Below, piece by piece: positions 18,749-28,300 of a stretch of DNA of 64,000 nt. This DNA comes from Bdellovibrio sp. UBA4095 (lineage in GTDB: Bacteria; Bdellovibrionota; Bdellovibrionia; Bdellovibrionales; Bdellovibrionaceae). Position 1 is the stretch's first letter; each line of letters begins with the position of its first letter. A program made the translations under genes and the position numbers. Below the pieces are notes generated by a model. That model was not told where the DNA came from, ran no database searches, and saw only the letters and a program-made list of their open reading frames with translations. Location of the stretch: NCBI GenBank assembly GCA_002381805.1, contig DFXZ01000010.1, forward strand, positions 186,001 through 250,000. The letters are read 5' to 3'.

Positions 18749-18895
18749 ATCAGATCCCTTTTTTGAAGTGTTCAAAGGGGACTGATCACGAAGCATGCCC
18801 TGCGTGTATTGAAATATAGAGGGACCTTATGACGAAATGTTAGGAATCATAGTGAAAATTTCATAGACCGTGACGAAATGGGGCATTTACCTGTT

Positions 18896-20197
18896 TTATT
18901 GCTTACAGCAGACTCCGTAAGCTCTAGTGGCTATTCCTTCTGCACCCCAATCATGCCTAAAGCAGTCCGTGACCCAGCCGCTTAAATCAGGCAATGGGCG
19001 AGATTCGTGCAAAAATCCACTGCCAGTTGCACTGCCCGTCGCGATGGACTGACATTCTCCGCCGCCTGACATCACCCACTCATCAGCAGCACAGAGAGCT
19101 TCCGAGGGACCTAAACTCCAGTTTCCTTGAATCCTTCGACATTCAAAGCGTCCACGAATGGTCCCGCCTTTAACATCCAATTTGGCCTGAGGTTCACCCA
19201 CGGTACCGATGCCGACATTTCCCGAAGAGCTGATCCGCATACGTTCTTCCACGTTGCTCGCTGGCTGACTGCGAGTTCCCGTACTGAAAACAATGGAAGA
19301 TGGAACATCACCACCAGATACTGGACCATCGACAATAAAGTCCAATTTGGATGCCGCCTGACGGGAGGAGCCAGTGAAGCCTCGAGGGTTCAAAGATAAA
19401 AGATGATCACCTTGTTGCACAGGAGTCGCCGTTGATAGGTTTCCACGAGTTCTATCCGAAGTGATAATTGGTCCTGCAACACCATTTCGAGAACTTCCCA
19501 GGTTCAGGAAAACATCGCCGCTTCCGCTGACTTTTAACTCAGTGGGGTTCGTATCACCTACGATGTCCAATGCCGCCGTCGGCGCGTCGGTACCTATTCC
19601 CACTTTTGTATCTGCAGAAGGTGCAAAATATATATCGGAGATGCTCGAAGGCACCCGCGACCAGAGCCCATCAGCCATTTTTGCTAAGCTTAAACATCCG
19701 ACCAAATTATTGGCCCCATTTCGCTCCGTACGGACAGAAAGGGTCCGTTGTATTTCAGAGGGGCCGCCGTTCTGTTCACCGGTCTTTTGCAGCGTAAATG
19801 CTAAAGTGGCTCGTCCCGTATTACCGACATCGTGGACATAGTCCTTTAATTGAATCCTTTTAATCTCAAAAGAATTGTCGCCATAAGTTGCTGTCTTAGT
19901 ATAGATAGGTACACCTGCCGCCGTCTTAACGTCATCGACATTTCGCGTGGTGCTTGGATTTAAAGGAAGCCCCTGTAAGGTGTTCGTACAGGCCGCCTCG
20001 GAACTTAAAACCGCACGAACTTCTTCTAAGAAAGCATCTGACTGCGATCTAAACTTGAGGTTCGACTGCAGAGAAAAACTGTTTTTAAAGGTTGAAGCTA
20101 GACCTACGGCAACAATACTCATTAGTGTCGTTGCCATCAGCGCGCCGACCAATCCAAACCCTTGCGAATCTTTCATTAAACCCTTATGCCATGTCAT
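18896..20197 (-). CDS. Prepilin-like protein fused to tail-fibre-type repeats
   Basis: 433 residues. The N-terminus is a class III/IV prepilin: a short basic leader, then G|FGLVGALMATTLMSIVAVGLAS, the hydrophobic helix. The canonical Glu at +5 is replaced (FGLVGAL), so assembly may be non-standard. After about residue 190 come fibre-type repeats KVGIGTDAPTAALDIVG and NVGIGTVGEPQAKLDVKGG, common in phage tail fibres and Bdellovibrio fibres. The C-terminal 85 residues contain seven cysteines, ending YGVCCKQ, and look like a disulphide-stabilised tip. The start could also be Met-8 (20176), which has the better AAGGG site. Probably a surface filament tip or adhesin. Confidence 0.72.
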   Translation of the reverse strand: MTWHKGLMKDSQGFGLVGALMATTLMSIVAVGLASTFKNSFSLQSNLKFRSQSDAFLEEVRAVLSSEAACTNTLQGLPLNPSTTRNVDDVKTAAGVPIYTKTATYGDNSFEIKRIQLKDYVHDVGNTGRATLAFTLQKTGEQNGGPSEIQRTLSVRTERNGANNLVGCLSLAKMADGLWSRVPSSISDIYFAPSADTKVGIGTDAPTAALDIVGDTNPTELKVSGSGDVFLNLGSSRNGVAGPIITSDRTRGNLSTATPVQQGDHLLSLNPRGFTGSSRQAASKLDFIVDGPVSGGDVPSSIVFSTGTRSQPASNVEERMRISSSGNVGIGTVGEPQAKLDVKGGTIRGRFECRRIQGNWSLGPSEALCAADEWVMSGGGECQSIATGSATGSGFLHESRPLPDLSGWVTDCFRHDWGAEGIATRAYGVCCKQ

Positions 20198-20313
20198 ACC
20201 TTAGTCTTATCGGGATCCATGGACCAATGTTTAGAGGACCCTTCACTTTTTTAATCTTTTACCAATTTGAAATCATTAACCTTTAGATAATGTCGATTTA
20301 TAAAACAAGGCGA

Positions 20314-20362
20314 CTCAGTTCGAGACAGCGAACTGAGCAGAAATTTCTACCCACTCAGTGGG
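20314..20362 (+). promoter_or_regulatory. Structured leader upstream of the NamZ gene
   Basis: Two consecutive hairpins: CTCAGTTCG/CGAACTGAG with a 6-base loop (20314-20337), and CCCAC/GTGGG with loop TCA (20350-20362). The hexamer ACTCAG occurs three times in about 60 bases (at 20313, 20353 and 20374), twice inside the stems. No U-tract follows, so these are not simple terminators. They lie 38-86 bases before the ATG and could form a leader structure or protein-binding site. Confidence 0.4.
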
Positions 20363-20399
20363 CCTGGGTTTACACTCAGCTTTTAACAAGGATGTTTTT

Positions 20400-21593
20400 A
20401 TGAAGCTTGGCCTAGAGATTTTGCTCTCTAATACTGCGATGTTAAAAAGTCTAAAAGGAAAACGGGTCGGTTTAGTATGCCACCCCGCAAGTGTGGATGA
20501 ATCTCTTCAACACAGCCTGGATCTTCTTTCTAAAAAGCTTAAAATTACGTGCGCTTTTGGCCCGCAACATGGAGTTCGTGGCGACAAGCAAGACAATATG
20601 ATCGAAAGTCCGACCTTTGTTGATCCTGTGCTGAAAATTCCCATCTTCAGTCTTTACGGAGAAGTTCGTCGGCCAACAGAAGAAATGATGGCCCATTTTG
20701 ATGTTCTGCTTTTCGACCTTCAAGACCTTGGCTGCCGTATTTATACCTTTATAACCACCCTTCTTTACGTCATGGAAGAGTGTGCGAAATTTGATAAAAC
20801 CCTGATTATTCTGGATCGACCGAATCCTGCAGGTCGTCCCGTAGAAGGTTTTCGAATGGTTCCGGGTTGGGAGTCATTCGTAGGTGCTGCCCCTATTCCA
20901 ATGCGCCATGGACTGACACTCGCAGAACTTGCCCTTTATTTCGCTGATTACTACAATCTTGATCTGGATCTTCAGATCATCAAGATGAAAGGTTATTCTC
21001 CCGAAAAGAAGCCTGGCTTAGGGTGGGATTTAAAACGACCCTGGATCAATCCGTCGCCCAACGCTGCAAATTTGAATATGGCTCGAGCCTATCCAGGAAC
21101 AGTTCTGATCGAGGGAACCACGTTGTCTGAAGGTCGTGGGACCACCCGCGCTCTTGAGATTATTGGAGCCTCCGACATTGATTTCAGTGAAGTTCTAAAA
21201 CGCATGAAAAAGAAAGCTCCTCAATGGTTCCGTGGAGCTACTTTGCGAGAATGTTACTTCGAGCCAACTTTCCATAAACATGTTGGCAAGCTCTGTCACG
21301 GATTCCAATTTCATACCGATAGCTTAAGCTATAAACACGATCAGTTCAGACCTTTCCGGCTTACCGCACTTATGCTGAAAGTCATCAGAGAGATGCATCC
21401 GAAATATCCTATTTATCGGGATTTCGCCTACGAGTACGTCAAGGATCGCTTAGCCTTCGATGTCATCAACGGAGGTCCCGCGCTTAAAAACTGGATCGAA
21501 AACCCCAAAGCAGGTCCCAGTGATCTCGAGAAAGCTCTGGCAAAGGATGAGAAATCTTGGTTGCGGGAGCGCAAAAAGTACTTGCTCTACTAA
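20400..21593 (+). CDS. DUF1343 / NamZ-type exo-beta-N-acetylmuramidase
   Basis: 397 residues from the ATG at 20400, which has AAGGA at 8 bases; a 14-residue upstream extension is discounted. The sequence matches the DUF1343 family, whose Bacillus member NamZ removes terminal N-acetylmuramic acid from peptidoglycan fragments. Visible family motifs: GKRVGLVCHPASVD, FGPQHGVRGDKQD, the conserved FDLQDLGCRIYTFITTL, and LDRPNPAGR. No signal peptide is apparent from this start, so it probably acts in the cytoplasm. For a predator that digests prey cell wall, a role in muropeptide breakdown is plausible, but this is inference. Confidence 0.87.
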   Translation: MKLGLEILLSNTAMLKSLKGKRVGLVCHPASVDESLQHSLDLLSKKLKITCAFGPQHGVRGDKQDNMIESPTFVDPVLKIPIFSLYGEVRRPTEEMMAHFDVLLFDLQDLGCRIYTFITTLLYVMEECAKFDKTLIILDRPNPAGRPVEGFRMVPGWESFVGAAPIPMRHGLTLAELALYFADYYNLDLDLQIIKMKGYSPEKKPGLGWDLKRPWINPSPNAANLNMARAYPGTVLIEGTTLSEGRGTTRALEIIGASDIDFSEVLKRMKKKAPQWFRGATLRECYFEPTFHKHVGKLCHGFQFHTDSLSYKHDQFRPFRLTALMLKVIREMHPKYPIYRDFAYEYVKDRLAFDVINGGPALKNWIENPKAGPSDLEKALAKDEKSWLRERKKYLLY

Positions 21594-21712
21594 TAAACCC
21601 GCCCTGGTAAGGAATGCCCTTGCAGGCGCATTCTGACACCATTTTTATTGGCCCCCAGATTGCTTTAGAGAACAGCACTTCCCTTTGAGGGGATGAAACA
21701 CCGGGGGTCATA

Positions 21713-22276
21713 ATGTCTGTTTTACGAAATTCCTTAGTTCTTATTTTAGCTGCCTCTTGCCTGTTGGGCGCCCAGAGCGCAAATGCTCAATCTCGACCGG
21801 AAGAACGCATCCGAATCCTAGAAACCAGAGTGAATCAACTTGAAAAGACAATCTCTTATATGGATCAGCGTCTTTCAAACTTGGAGTACAATCGACCTGG
21901 GCCCTATCCTGGCCCGGTACCACCACCGCCACCACCAATTCCACAGGAAGTCGCCTGCATGCTGATAGATTCAGGATTTTCAAAAGTCTTCCTTGGCAAA
22001 GGAAAAGTACGAGTTGATGCTGAAGCAGCCGCTCGACAAAGCTGCGGAAAATCAGTCCACTCCAGCTATTGCAACAGCAATGTTAAGTGCTCAGATCCTC
22101 GCCAGGACGGATACATTAACGGTGCAGTCTGTATTCTTACTGACACTGGCTTTGGGAAAACTTTCCGCGGTGAAGCGACAACTCTTATCGAAGCGGAATT
22201 CAACGCGCGAAAAGCTTGTGGCAGCTCCGTGCATAGTTCTTACTGCTTAAGTAATGTAAGGTGTGATTCCTACTAA
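21713..22276 (+). CDS. Secreted protein with coiled coil, proline linker and two Cys-rich repeats
   Basis: 187 residues. Signal peptide ends ANA|QSRPEE near residue 25. Next is a short coiled coil (ERIRILETRVNQLEKTISYM), then a proline-rich linker with six consecutive Pro. Two copies of a 47-residue unit follow: VACMLIDSGFSKVFLGKG...SVHSSYCNSNVKC and AVCILTDTGFGKTFRGEA...SVHSSYCLSNVRC. Each carries four cysteines with the same spacing, probably two disulphides. I do not recognise the unit as a named family. The layout (oligomerising coil, stalk, repeated small domain) suggests a trimeric surface or periplasmic binding protein. Confidence 0.82.
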   Translation: MSVLRNSLVLILAASCLLGAQSANAQSRPEERIRILETRVNQLEKTISYMDQRLSNLEYNRPGPYPGPVPPPPPPIPQEVACMLIDSGFSKVFLGKGKVRVDAEAAARQSCGKSVHSSYCNSNVKCSDPRQDGYINGAVCILTDTGFGKTFRGEATTLIEAEFNARKACGSSVHSSYCLSNVRCDSY

Positions 22277-23184
22277 CCAGAACTGGGTTTGGGCTTTTGC
22301 TGCGATAAATCCTCTTGATGAGGTTTAAGCATCAGAAGCTTCCAAACTCCCGTCTTTCTGCCATCATATCCGGCCAAACCATAATCATATCGAGCATTCT
22401 TTTCTGGCGGTCTATAGCTGCGAAACAAACGATCCCACAATGTTGTGATCAATCCGTAGTTCGCGTGATGATAGTATTCAGATTTATCGTGATGAGATAA
22501 ATGGTGTCCCGATGTCATGATAAATATCCCCAGATACTTTTCGATGAACCAGGGCAATCTCCAGTCCGAATGCAAAAACACGGCGAAGAACTTTGCGGTA
22601 GTTAAAAAAACCAAAATTTCAAGGAACGTACAACCCGAGATATAAACCGAAAGGAAAACCAAAAAGGAATAGGCTCCGGCCTCGATGGGATGAAACTTTG
22701 TATATGTGAATGCATCAACGTAATGTTCGACATGATGCACACGATGAACTGGCCAAAGTCGCGGCACCTTATGAAAAACAAAGTGCAGAAAAAAGGTCAT
22801 GAAATCCAAAATTATAAAGCCTAAGAGGTAGCGACCAACTGTGTTCAAACCCAAAAGATCAAACAAATCTAAACGTGGGATTTTCAAAGTTAAGAATAAG
22901 GCATACATTACCAGGCTTACCAACGTGAAGACGACATAGCAGATAATTCCCACAGCAACGTTGTTGGCCGTGTTTTTAAAGCGATTCCAGGTAAAGAGAC
23001 CTTCACCCTTAAATGCCCAAGGCCAGATTGCTTGCAAGACAAGGAATAAGAAAAAAATCTGATAGATAAAATCAAAGTACACCAATGGCGACAGCGGAAC
23101 ACCCTGCCACATTATATACGGCAAGTGTGTATCGCCCGGTGCCGGCAGAGCCGGATACTTTAGTAGTTCAAAAAAAGACATCAT
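22273..23184 (-). CDS. Sterol desaturase / fatty acid hydroxylase superfamily protein
   Basis: A di-iron membrane oxygenase, 303 residues. Histidine boxes are visible: HFVFHKVP (HxxxH), HRVHHVEH (HxxHH) and GHHLSHHDKSEYYHHANYG near residues 225-245. Four or more hydrophobic helices surround them. The family hydroxylates or desaturates sterols, fatty acids and carotenoids. It is the last gene of the lipid/polyketide operon and overlaps the phosphopantetheinyl transferase gene by ATGA. Most likely it adds a hydroxyl group to the operon's lipid or polyene product. The 3' end overlaps the convergent secreted-protein gene by 4 bases. Confidence 0.88.
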   Translation of the reverse strand: MMSFFELLKYPALPAPGDTHLPYIMWQGVPLSPLVYFDFIYQIFFLFLVLQAIWPWAFKGEGLFTWNRFKNTANNVAVGIICYVVFTLVSLVMYALFLTLKIPRLDLFDLLGLNTVGRYLLGFIILDFMTFFLHFVFHKVPRLWPVHRVHHVEHYVDAFTYTKFHPIEAGAYSFLVFLSVYISGCTFLEILVFLTTAKFFAVFLHSDWRLPWFIEKYLGIFIMTSGHHLSHHDKSEYYHHANYGLITTLWDRLFRSYRPPEKNARYDYGLAGYDGRKTGVWKLLMLKPHQEDLSQQKPKPSSG

Positions 23185-23831
23185 ATACTTGCTCTTAAGT
23201 GACAGACCGAAATCACCTCGTCTGTCGTCTTTAGAATATTACAAGTCACGTCCATTTGCTTCTGGCCTTTATGAAAAACCTCAAAAAATACCGCATCGTT
23301 TTCTATCGCCTTTACGACTAGCCGTAAATCTGCGGGCGTAAACGGCATATTCAGCGCTTTAAAGAACGCCTCTTTTAAAGAGAAAAATCCAAGGTTTGCG
23401 GAATGCCCATCCCAACCCGAGATACGAGCTAGCTTTAAGATTTCGCCGGCTTCTTGATCCAAAAAACAGTGTCCAAAAAATGCCGACCAATCAATCTTTT
23501 GTCGTAGACTTTCCAAATCGACCCCCAGCTTGTCTGGCGTGCGCACCAACCCCACCAAAGCCCTCTGATCTTTATGTGAAAAAGAAATATCCCAATCAGG
23601 ATGAGCCAGGGGTCGTCCCAACTTGCCGGAGACCACTTCAATTTGCGGATTATTAAAAATCTGCTTCACCATGAGTCGTAACTTTGCTCGGCTTAGCTGC
23701 AACTCTAACTGGCGACTTTGCAGACAATAGGCCATTTCAAGATCGCTTAGTAGAAAAGCATCTTGCGGCCAGTCCTTGGGGACCTGATCCAAATAAAGCT
23801 GGAGATCAGGAGTGCTTACGAGCTGTCTCAT
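23181..23831 (-). CDS. 4'-phosphopantetheinyl transferase (Sfp-type)
   Basis: Attaches the phosphopantetheine arm to an acyl carrier protein. The Sfp signatures are visible: ISFSHKDQRALVGLV, GVDLES (magnesium-binding Asp and Glu), and SLKEAFFKALN (KEAxxKA). The length, 216 residues, fits the Sfp group rather than the AcpS group. I place the start at the ATG at 23831, which overlaps the upstream stop as TGATG; a GTG and TTG just upstream are alternatives. Its natural substrate is surely the ACP encoded two genes upstream in the same operon. Confidence 0.88.
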   Translation of the reverse strand: MRQLVSTPDLQLYLDQVPKDWPQDAFLLSDLEMAYCLQSRQLELQLSRAKLRLMVKQIFNNPQIEVVSGKLGRPLAHPDWDISFSHKDQRALVGLVRTPDKLGVDLESLRQKIDWSAFFGHCFLDQEAGEILKLARISGWDGHSANLGFFSLKEAFFKALNMPFTPADLRLVVKAIENDAVFFEVFHKGQKQMDVTCNILKTTDEVISVCHLRASI

Positions 23832-25354
23832 CACCAAGGAATACCCTCTTGCTTTAAAATTTCTTTCGCAGCTCTTGATCCGGCAATCTGAGCTCCAGAA
23901 AACCCGGGAAAGTAAGACCAGGCAGAGCCGAAATGCAGGTTGCGGATGTAACGATCAGATGTCCCTGCCTCTTCTTTCCAAAACAACAGACGCTTGCGGT
24001 GCTCTGTAAATTCGGGACTAAAACCATAGGCCGATCCACTTGGGTTCGAAGTATATCTGACCATAGTTTTTGGTGTACCTACTTCAAACAGATCAATTGC
24101 TTCGGTAACCCCAGGGAAATAGCTGTTCAATTTTCTTGTATAAAAATCTGAAACAATTTTCTTTTTATGTTTGTAGCCTTCTGGGCTGAGGGAGTTCCAT
24201 TCAGACAGACGATCCATATAGATCAAATCGCAAGAATAAATTCCTGGACTGCAGAGCCCTGTATTTACAATGTCATAATCAACAATTCCCACGCTTTGCT
24301 GGAAGGTGCTGAAATCCATCATATTCATTCGAGCATCCACAAAGATGTTCAAATGAGATTCGTTACCAAAGTCCTTTAGAGGCCGTTTCAACCCATAGAA
24401 CAATGTGGTCGCTGAAGTCGAATGCTTAAACTCTTTGATTTCGTTTACGTACTCTTGATTCGGATGCTGATCGATTAGCTGGTAAACCAGAGGTATCGGT
24501 GCATTCATGACAAAATGTTTTGCCTTAACACTTTTTAGAATTTCTTTTTCCTCGCCGCGGGTCTTTCTGTAAAAAACTTCCTGGACCTGGCTGTTTTCTA
24601 CATGAATCTTTTCAACTCGGTGATTCAAAGAAATGGTTCCACCGTTGTCGGTAATGACCTTGGCTAGATAGTTCGAGTAAACTTGAGAGCCACCCTTGAC
24701 GTAATAGACACCCCCTAAAAAATAGCTGGCTTGCGACGCCATGAACTGCAGGATATTTAGCTCATGAGGATTGTCGTGATAAAAGGTACTGTTCGCAAGC
24801 AAGACGACCTTTAGTAAATTGTCCTGAAACAGCCGATCAATATAAGCACCAACCGAAACAGTCCAATACTTTTCCAGTTCGGGATAGAAAATGGCAAAAA
24901 GTGGATTGGAAGGAGCAATCAATGGCTCACGCACTGTAGAGGCATGCATTGATTTATTTACGTCCCACATCAACTGAAAGAAGCTTGCAAGACTTTCTTT
25001 CTGATGAGGAAAAATGGCGCTTAGCTTTTCTTTAGCCTGCTCAAAGTGGTCAGGAACCGAGATCTTCTGACCATCAAAATGGCAAGTGTAAAATTCCGGA
25101 AGTTTGACGAACTCAACATTCTCTCGTACATCCAAGCGATCGAATATTTCGTTGCGAAGATTAAATTCGTGATCGCCGTCCAAAACATGGATGGCAACTT
25201 CCATTCGATATTTTTTACGCTTATAGTTCGTCGCATAGCCACCGACTTTATCGTGCTGTTCGATTAAATGAACTTTTAAGCCTTTTTTAGCCAGAAGAGC
25301 CGCGGCAGCTAATCCGCCCAAGCCTCCTCCAACCACAACTACATCAAATTCCAC
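23831..25354 (-). CDS. CrtI/CrtISO-like FAD-dependent oxidoreductase
   Basis: A flavoprotein of about 507 residues resembling phytoene desaturases, carotenoid isomerases and retinol saturases. The dinucleotide motif VVVVGGGLGGLAAAALLAKKG is followed by EQHDKVGGYATNY, the family's extended FAD-binding region. The C-terminal signature is weaker: LHFGSAWSYFPGFSGAQIAGSRAAKEIL. The likely start is GTG at 25354, overlapping the synthase stop by 11 bases with GGGAG at 4 bases upstream; a longer frame within the synthase gene is less likely. In this operon it could reduce, isomerise or desaturate a polyene chain made by the synthase. No other carotenoid gene is present. Confidence 0.85.
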   Translation of the reverse strand: MEFDVVVVGGGLGGLAAAALLAKKGLKVHLIEQHDKVGGYATNYKRKKYRMEVAIHVLDGDHEFNLRNEIFDRLDVRENVEFVKLPEFYTCHFDGQKISVPDHFEQAKEKLSAIFPHQKESLASFFQLMWDVNKSMHASTVREPLIAPSNPLFAIFYPELEKYWTVSVGAYIDRLFQDNLLKVVLLANSTFYHDNPHELNILQFMASQASYFLGGVYYVKGGSQVYSNYLAKVITDNGGTISLNHRVEKIHVENSQVQEVFYRKTRGEEKEILKSVKAKHFVMNAPIPLVYQLIDQHPNQEYVNEIKEFKHSTSATTLFYGLKRPLKDFGNESHLNIFVDARMNMMDFSTFQQSVGIVDYDIVNTGLCSPGIYSCDLIYMDRLSEWNSLSPEGYKHKKKIVSDFYTRKLNSYFPGVTEAIDLFEVGTPKTMVRYTSNPSGSAYGFSPEFTEHRKRLLFWKEEAGTSDRYIRNLHFGSAWSYFPGFSGAQIAGSRAAKEILKQEGIPW

Positions 25355-28300
25355 GGAACTCCCAATTTGCTGGTTTGGATTCGAAGGGCGAATTTTCGTA
25401 TAGGCGAATTGTCGACATTTCCACACCTTCAATGGTTAACAACGCTTGACCTTTGTCATCGTAAACCACGGCTCCGCCATAAATCATTTTTTCGTCTGTG
25501 CCCTCAGTATGGGCTGACGGAACAACAAACACCTTCTCAGAAATATAGAAATTCTCGGGTTGAATTTTTCGAATCCTCAGCGGGATACCAAGGCCCTTGC
25601 TTAAAAGAACGTTCTTCAGATAGATGGCCTGGAACGAAAGTTCGACCAAATAAGAAAGATAGTCGTTTAAAGTAACCCCTGTCAGATATGGAAATGGCTG
25701 TTTACCAACGGCAACAACATTTTTTTGCTCATCGAAATAAGCATTTTCCATGACTTGAAACTTAGGTCCATAGTCAATTGAACGAACCGAATAGAATGAA
25801 TCCATTTCCACGGTTTGTGCAGCCTTAAATGCCGCCATTGGTGATGTTTGCGCAGGCCCATTCAAAGACTTGAGTCTCCCGGTAAAATGCTCCAATTGAG
25901 AGAGCAGCTTCATATTAATTTCTTGAGTCGAAACAAACTCCGGCTGGTAAATACAAAAATTCTCCCGGTCACTAACCAAGATCATATTTTTAATTTCGAA
26001 ATTTTCTACCAGCGGAAGATGTTTAAAGTAGTACTCGCCAAAGCTCATAAAGGCCGCCACACCTGTCGCTGCGGCCACAACGGACGTTGACTCGATATGA
26101 TGATCCCGTAGATAGCTATCGTTCTTAAGATCATAACTCTTAGCAAAGCTAAGACGCCCCGGGTCCGCCAGGTCTCCGAACACCTTACGATCTGCCCCCG
26201 GATTCCTAAGGTTGTATTCGTACATATAGAGATCTTTAAGATCGAGATAAAACAAATCGTCCTGACCTTGGGAGCGCTGAAGACTCTGATTAAACAGTTC
26301 ACTGGCCTGTTTTTCGTTCATAAGCGAGACACCCATCGATCGCAACTTTTGCAAAATCCCTGGATTCTCTGTCATGCCAATACCATCCATTGGCGGCCAA
26401 TGAATATGTCGGCAGCCCGTGATCGTATCCAAGTAAGCATTTGCAAAGGAATAGATGGTTTGCCCTTCATTTCCAAAATGGGCGACGACCGAAGAAAAGC
26501 TTATAAGCTGAGCCGATGGATGCTGTGCTTTTATTTTGAGAAGGTTGTTTAAGCTCTCGAATTTACTCTGCAGTTGATCGAGAACTTCCTGCGTCGTTTG
26601 AGCAATTAAACCTTTGCTGACTTCAACGCCGGCCGAGTTAATAAAAAGATCAATCCGGCCATGCTGCTTCTGCGTCTGCTGTACCGCTGCACTCAAAGAA
26701 TCAAGGTTACGCACGTCCCCTTGGATATACTCCACTGACTTAAAATGCTTCTTTATTTTTTTAAGTGTCGTCTGAACCGGTTTTGCATCCTGAGCAGACC
26801 GTCCCATAATCACCAGGTGACACTTCTGCTCGGGCGAAAACTGTTCATATACGGCCTTTAAGATGCCCTTAGTCCCTCCGATCGAAAAAATCACCGCATT
26901 GTGGAGTTTCTCTCCAGCGGGAACTTCTTTGAAGTGAAGAGTCCATCGTTGTTTATCCTTAAACATCACATCAGGAGTTTGGACATCCAGAATCTCCTGG
27001 CGAATAACATCTTTCATCGACGTGTTTTCACAGTTCAAGACCGATTTGAAATTGAACTTTTTGGTTTCTTTAGCGAGAGACTTGAAAAATGCTTTAAGGC
27101 CTCTAAAGATAGCCAAATCTTCCGCACTATAAAGGAAGACCTTGAGCTCCTGATAGGTCAAAGGTGATCGCTCAATAAGATCTGCAAAGGACCTAAGGAC
27201 TTGTCCCAGCCAAATGGTTTCTTGGAAACTCTCGGGTGCCTTCCTGACTGTGACAACAAGTACCTTTAAGTCTTTCCCTGAACCTGCATGAAGTTTTTCC
27301 GCAATTTCATTTACCGGTACGTCCTGCCCCACGGACAGAGCGACCTCGATAATCTGCTCGTCTGAAATTCTCGCAACCGCTGCCAAGGGCGCGGAGGACG
27401 GCTTCCATTCCCTCGTTAGCAAACGGAACTCTTGATCCACTTTTTTGCTAATGATGTACTGCTGGGCCTGAGCAATTTTTTCCAGATACTCGACAACGTC
27501 TCCGACTTCATGAAGCTGCGAAATACTAACATTTTCCGCACCAGTCATGCGAGATTCTTCCAAAACCCGGAAGACAATTTCAGCCTTCTTGATGGAATCA
27601 ATCTGAAGATCTTCTTGGAAATTATCAGCTGCGGTAATGTCATTGATATCGTAGCCGGTAATATCACCGATATATTTTGAAACCAGCTTAAAGTATTTAT
27701 TATTTTTGGTGTCAAAGTTAAAACGACTCTTCCCTTTACGTCGATCCGAACCCGACGTCAGAAACTGGATTGCGCTGATACTTGTCATCTCATGATGCTC
27801 AAGGCTGGCCTTGATAAAGCCCACGCAAACCGTCGCCAAACCTACTTCGATAAAGCTGTGATATCCCAACTTCGCAAGAATTGTAGCCTGCTCTGTAAAG
27901 ACGACCGGTTGAACCAACTGCTCCGCCAGCAGGTGAATAAAGTCCGGCTTGTTAAATACTGTCCCCTTGGGATAAACCTTGCGATTTACCGAAGATAATA
28001 TATCCACATCCAGTGCCTGCAACTGAAAGTTCTGAGTCGATAACCATTGAACAAACTTATCTTTGGTCGGAATCATCCATTTCGAGTGATAAGGCCGACC
28101 GACATTGTCCATCGGTCTTGCCGGAATGCGGTTTTTCTTAAGAAATTCGCTCAGCGTTTTAAAGTCTTTTTGCGCGACCGCTAGTACGACCTGTTGGGGT
28201 GAATTAATGTTCGCTATTACGTATTCACAAGGAAAGCTAAGTTTGCTTATTTCAGATTCGTTGCTCGAAATGGCGACCAATGCCCCGGCCTCGTTGATTC

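Noticed and set aside
18896..20197. Prophage tail-fibre gene
   Set aside because: Fibre-type repeats are present but no phage structural genes flank it, and the N-terminus is prepilin-like.
21600..21650. GAATGC/GCATTC hairpin after the NamZ-type gene as terminator
   Set aside because: Short stem with no T-run after it.
23831..25354. Carotenoid biosynthesis operon
   Set aside because: CrtI-like protein is alone: no phytoene synthase (CrtB), GGPP synthase or cyclase in the operon. Neighbours are polyketide/fatty acid synthase genes.
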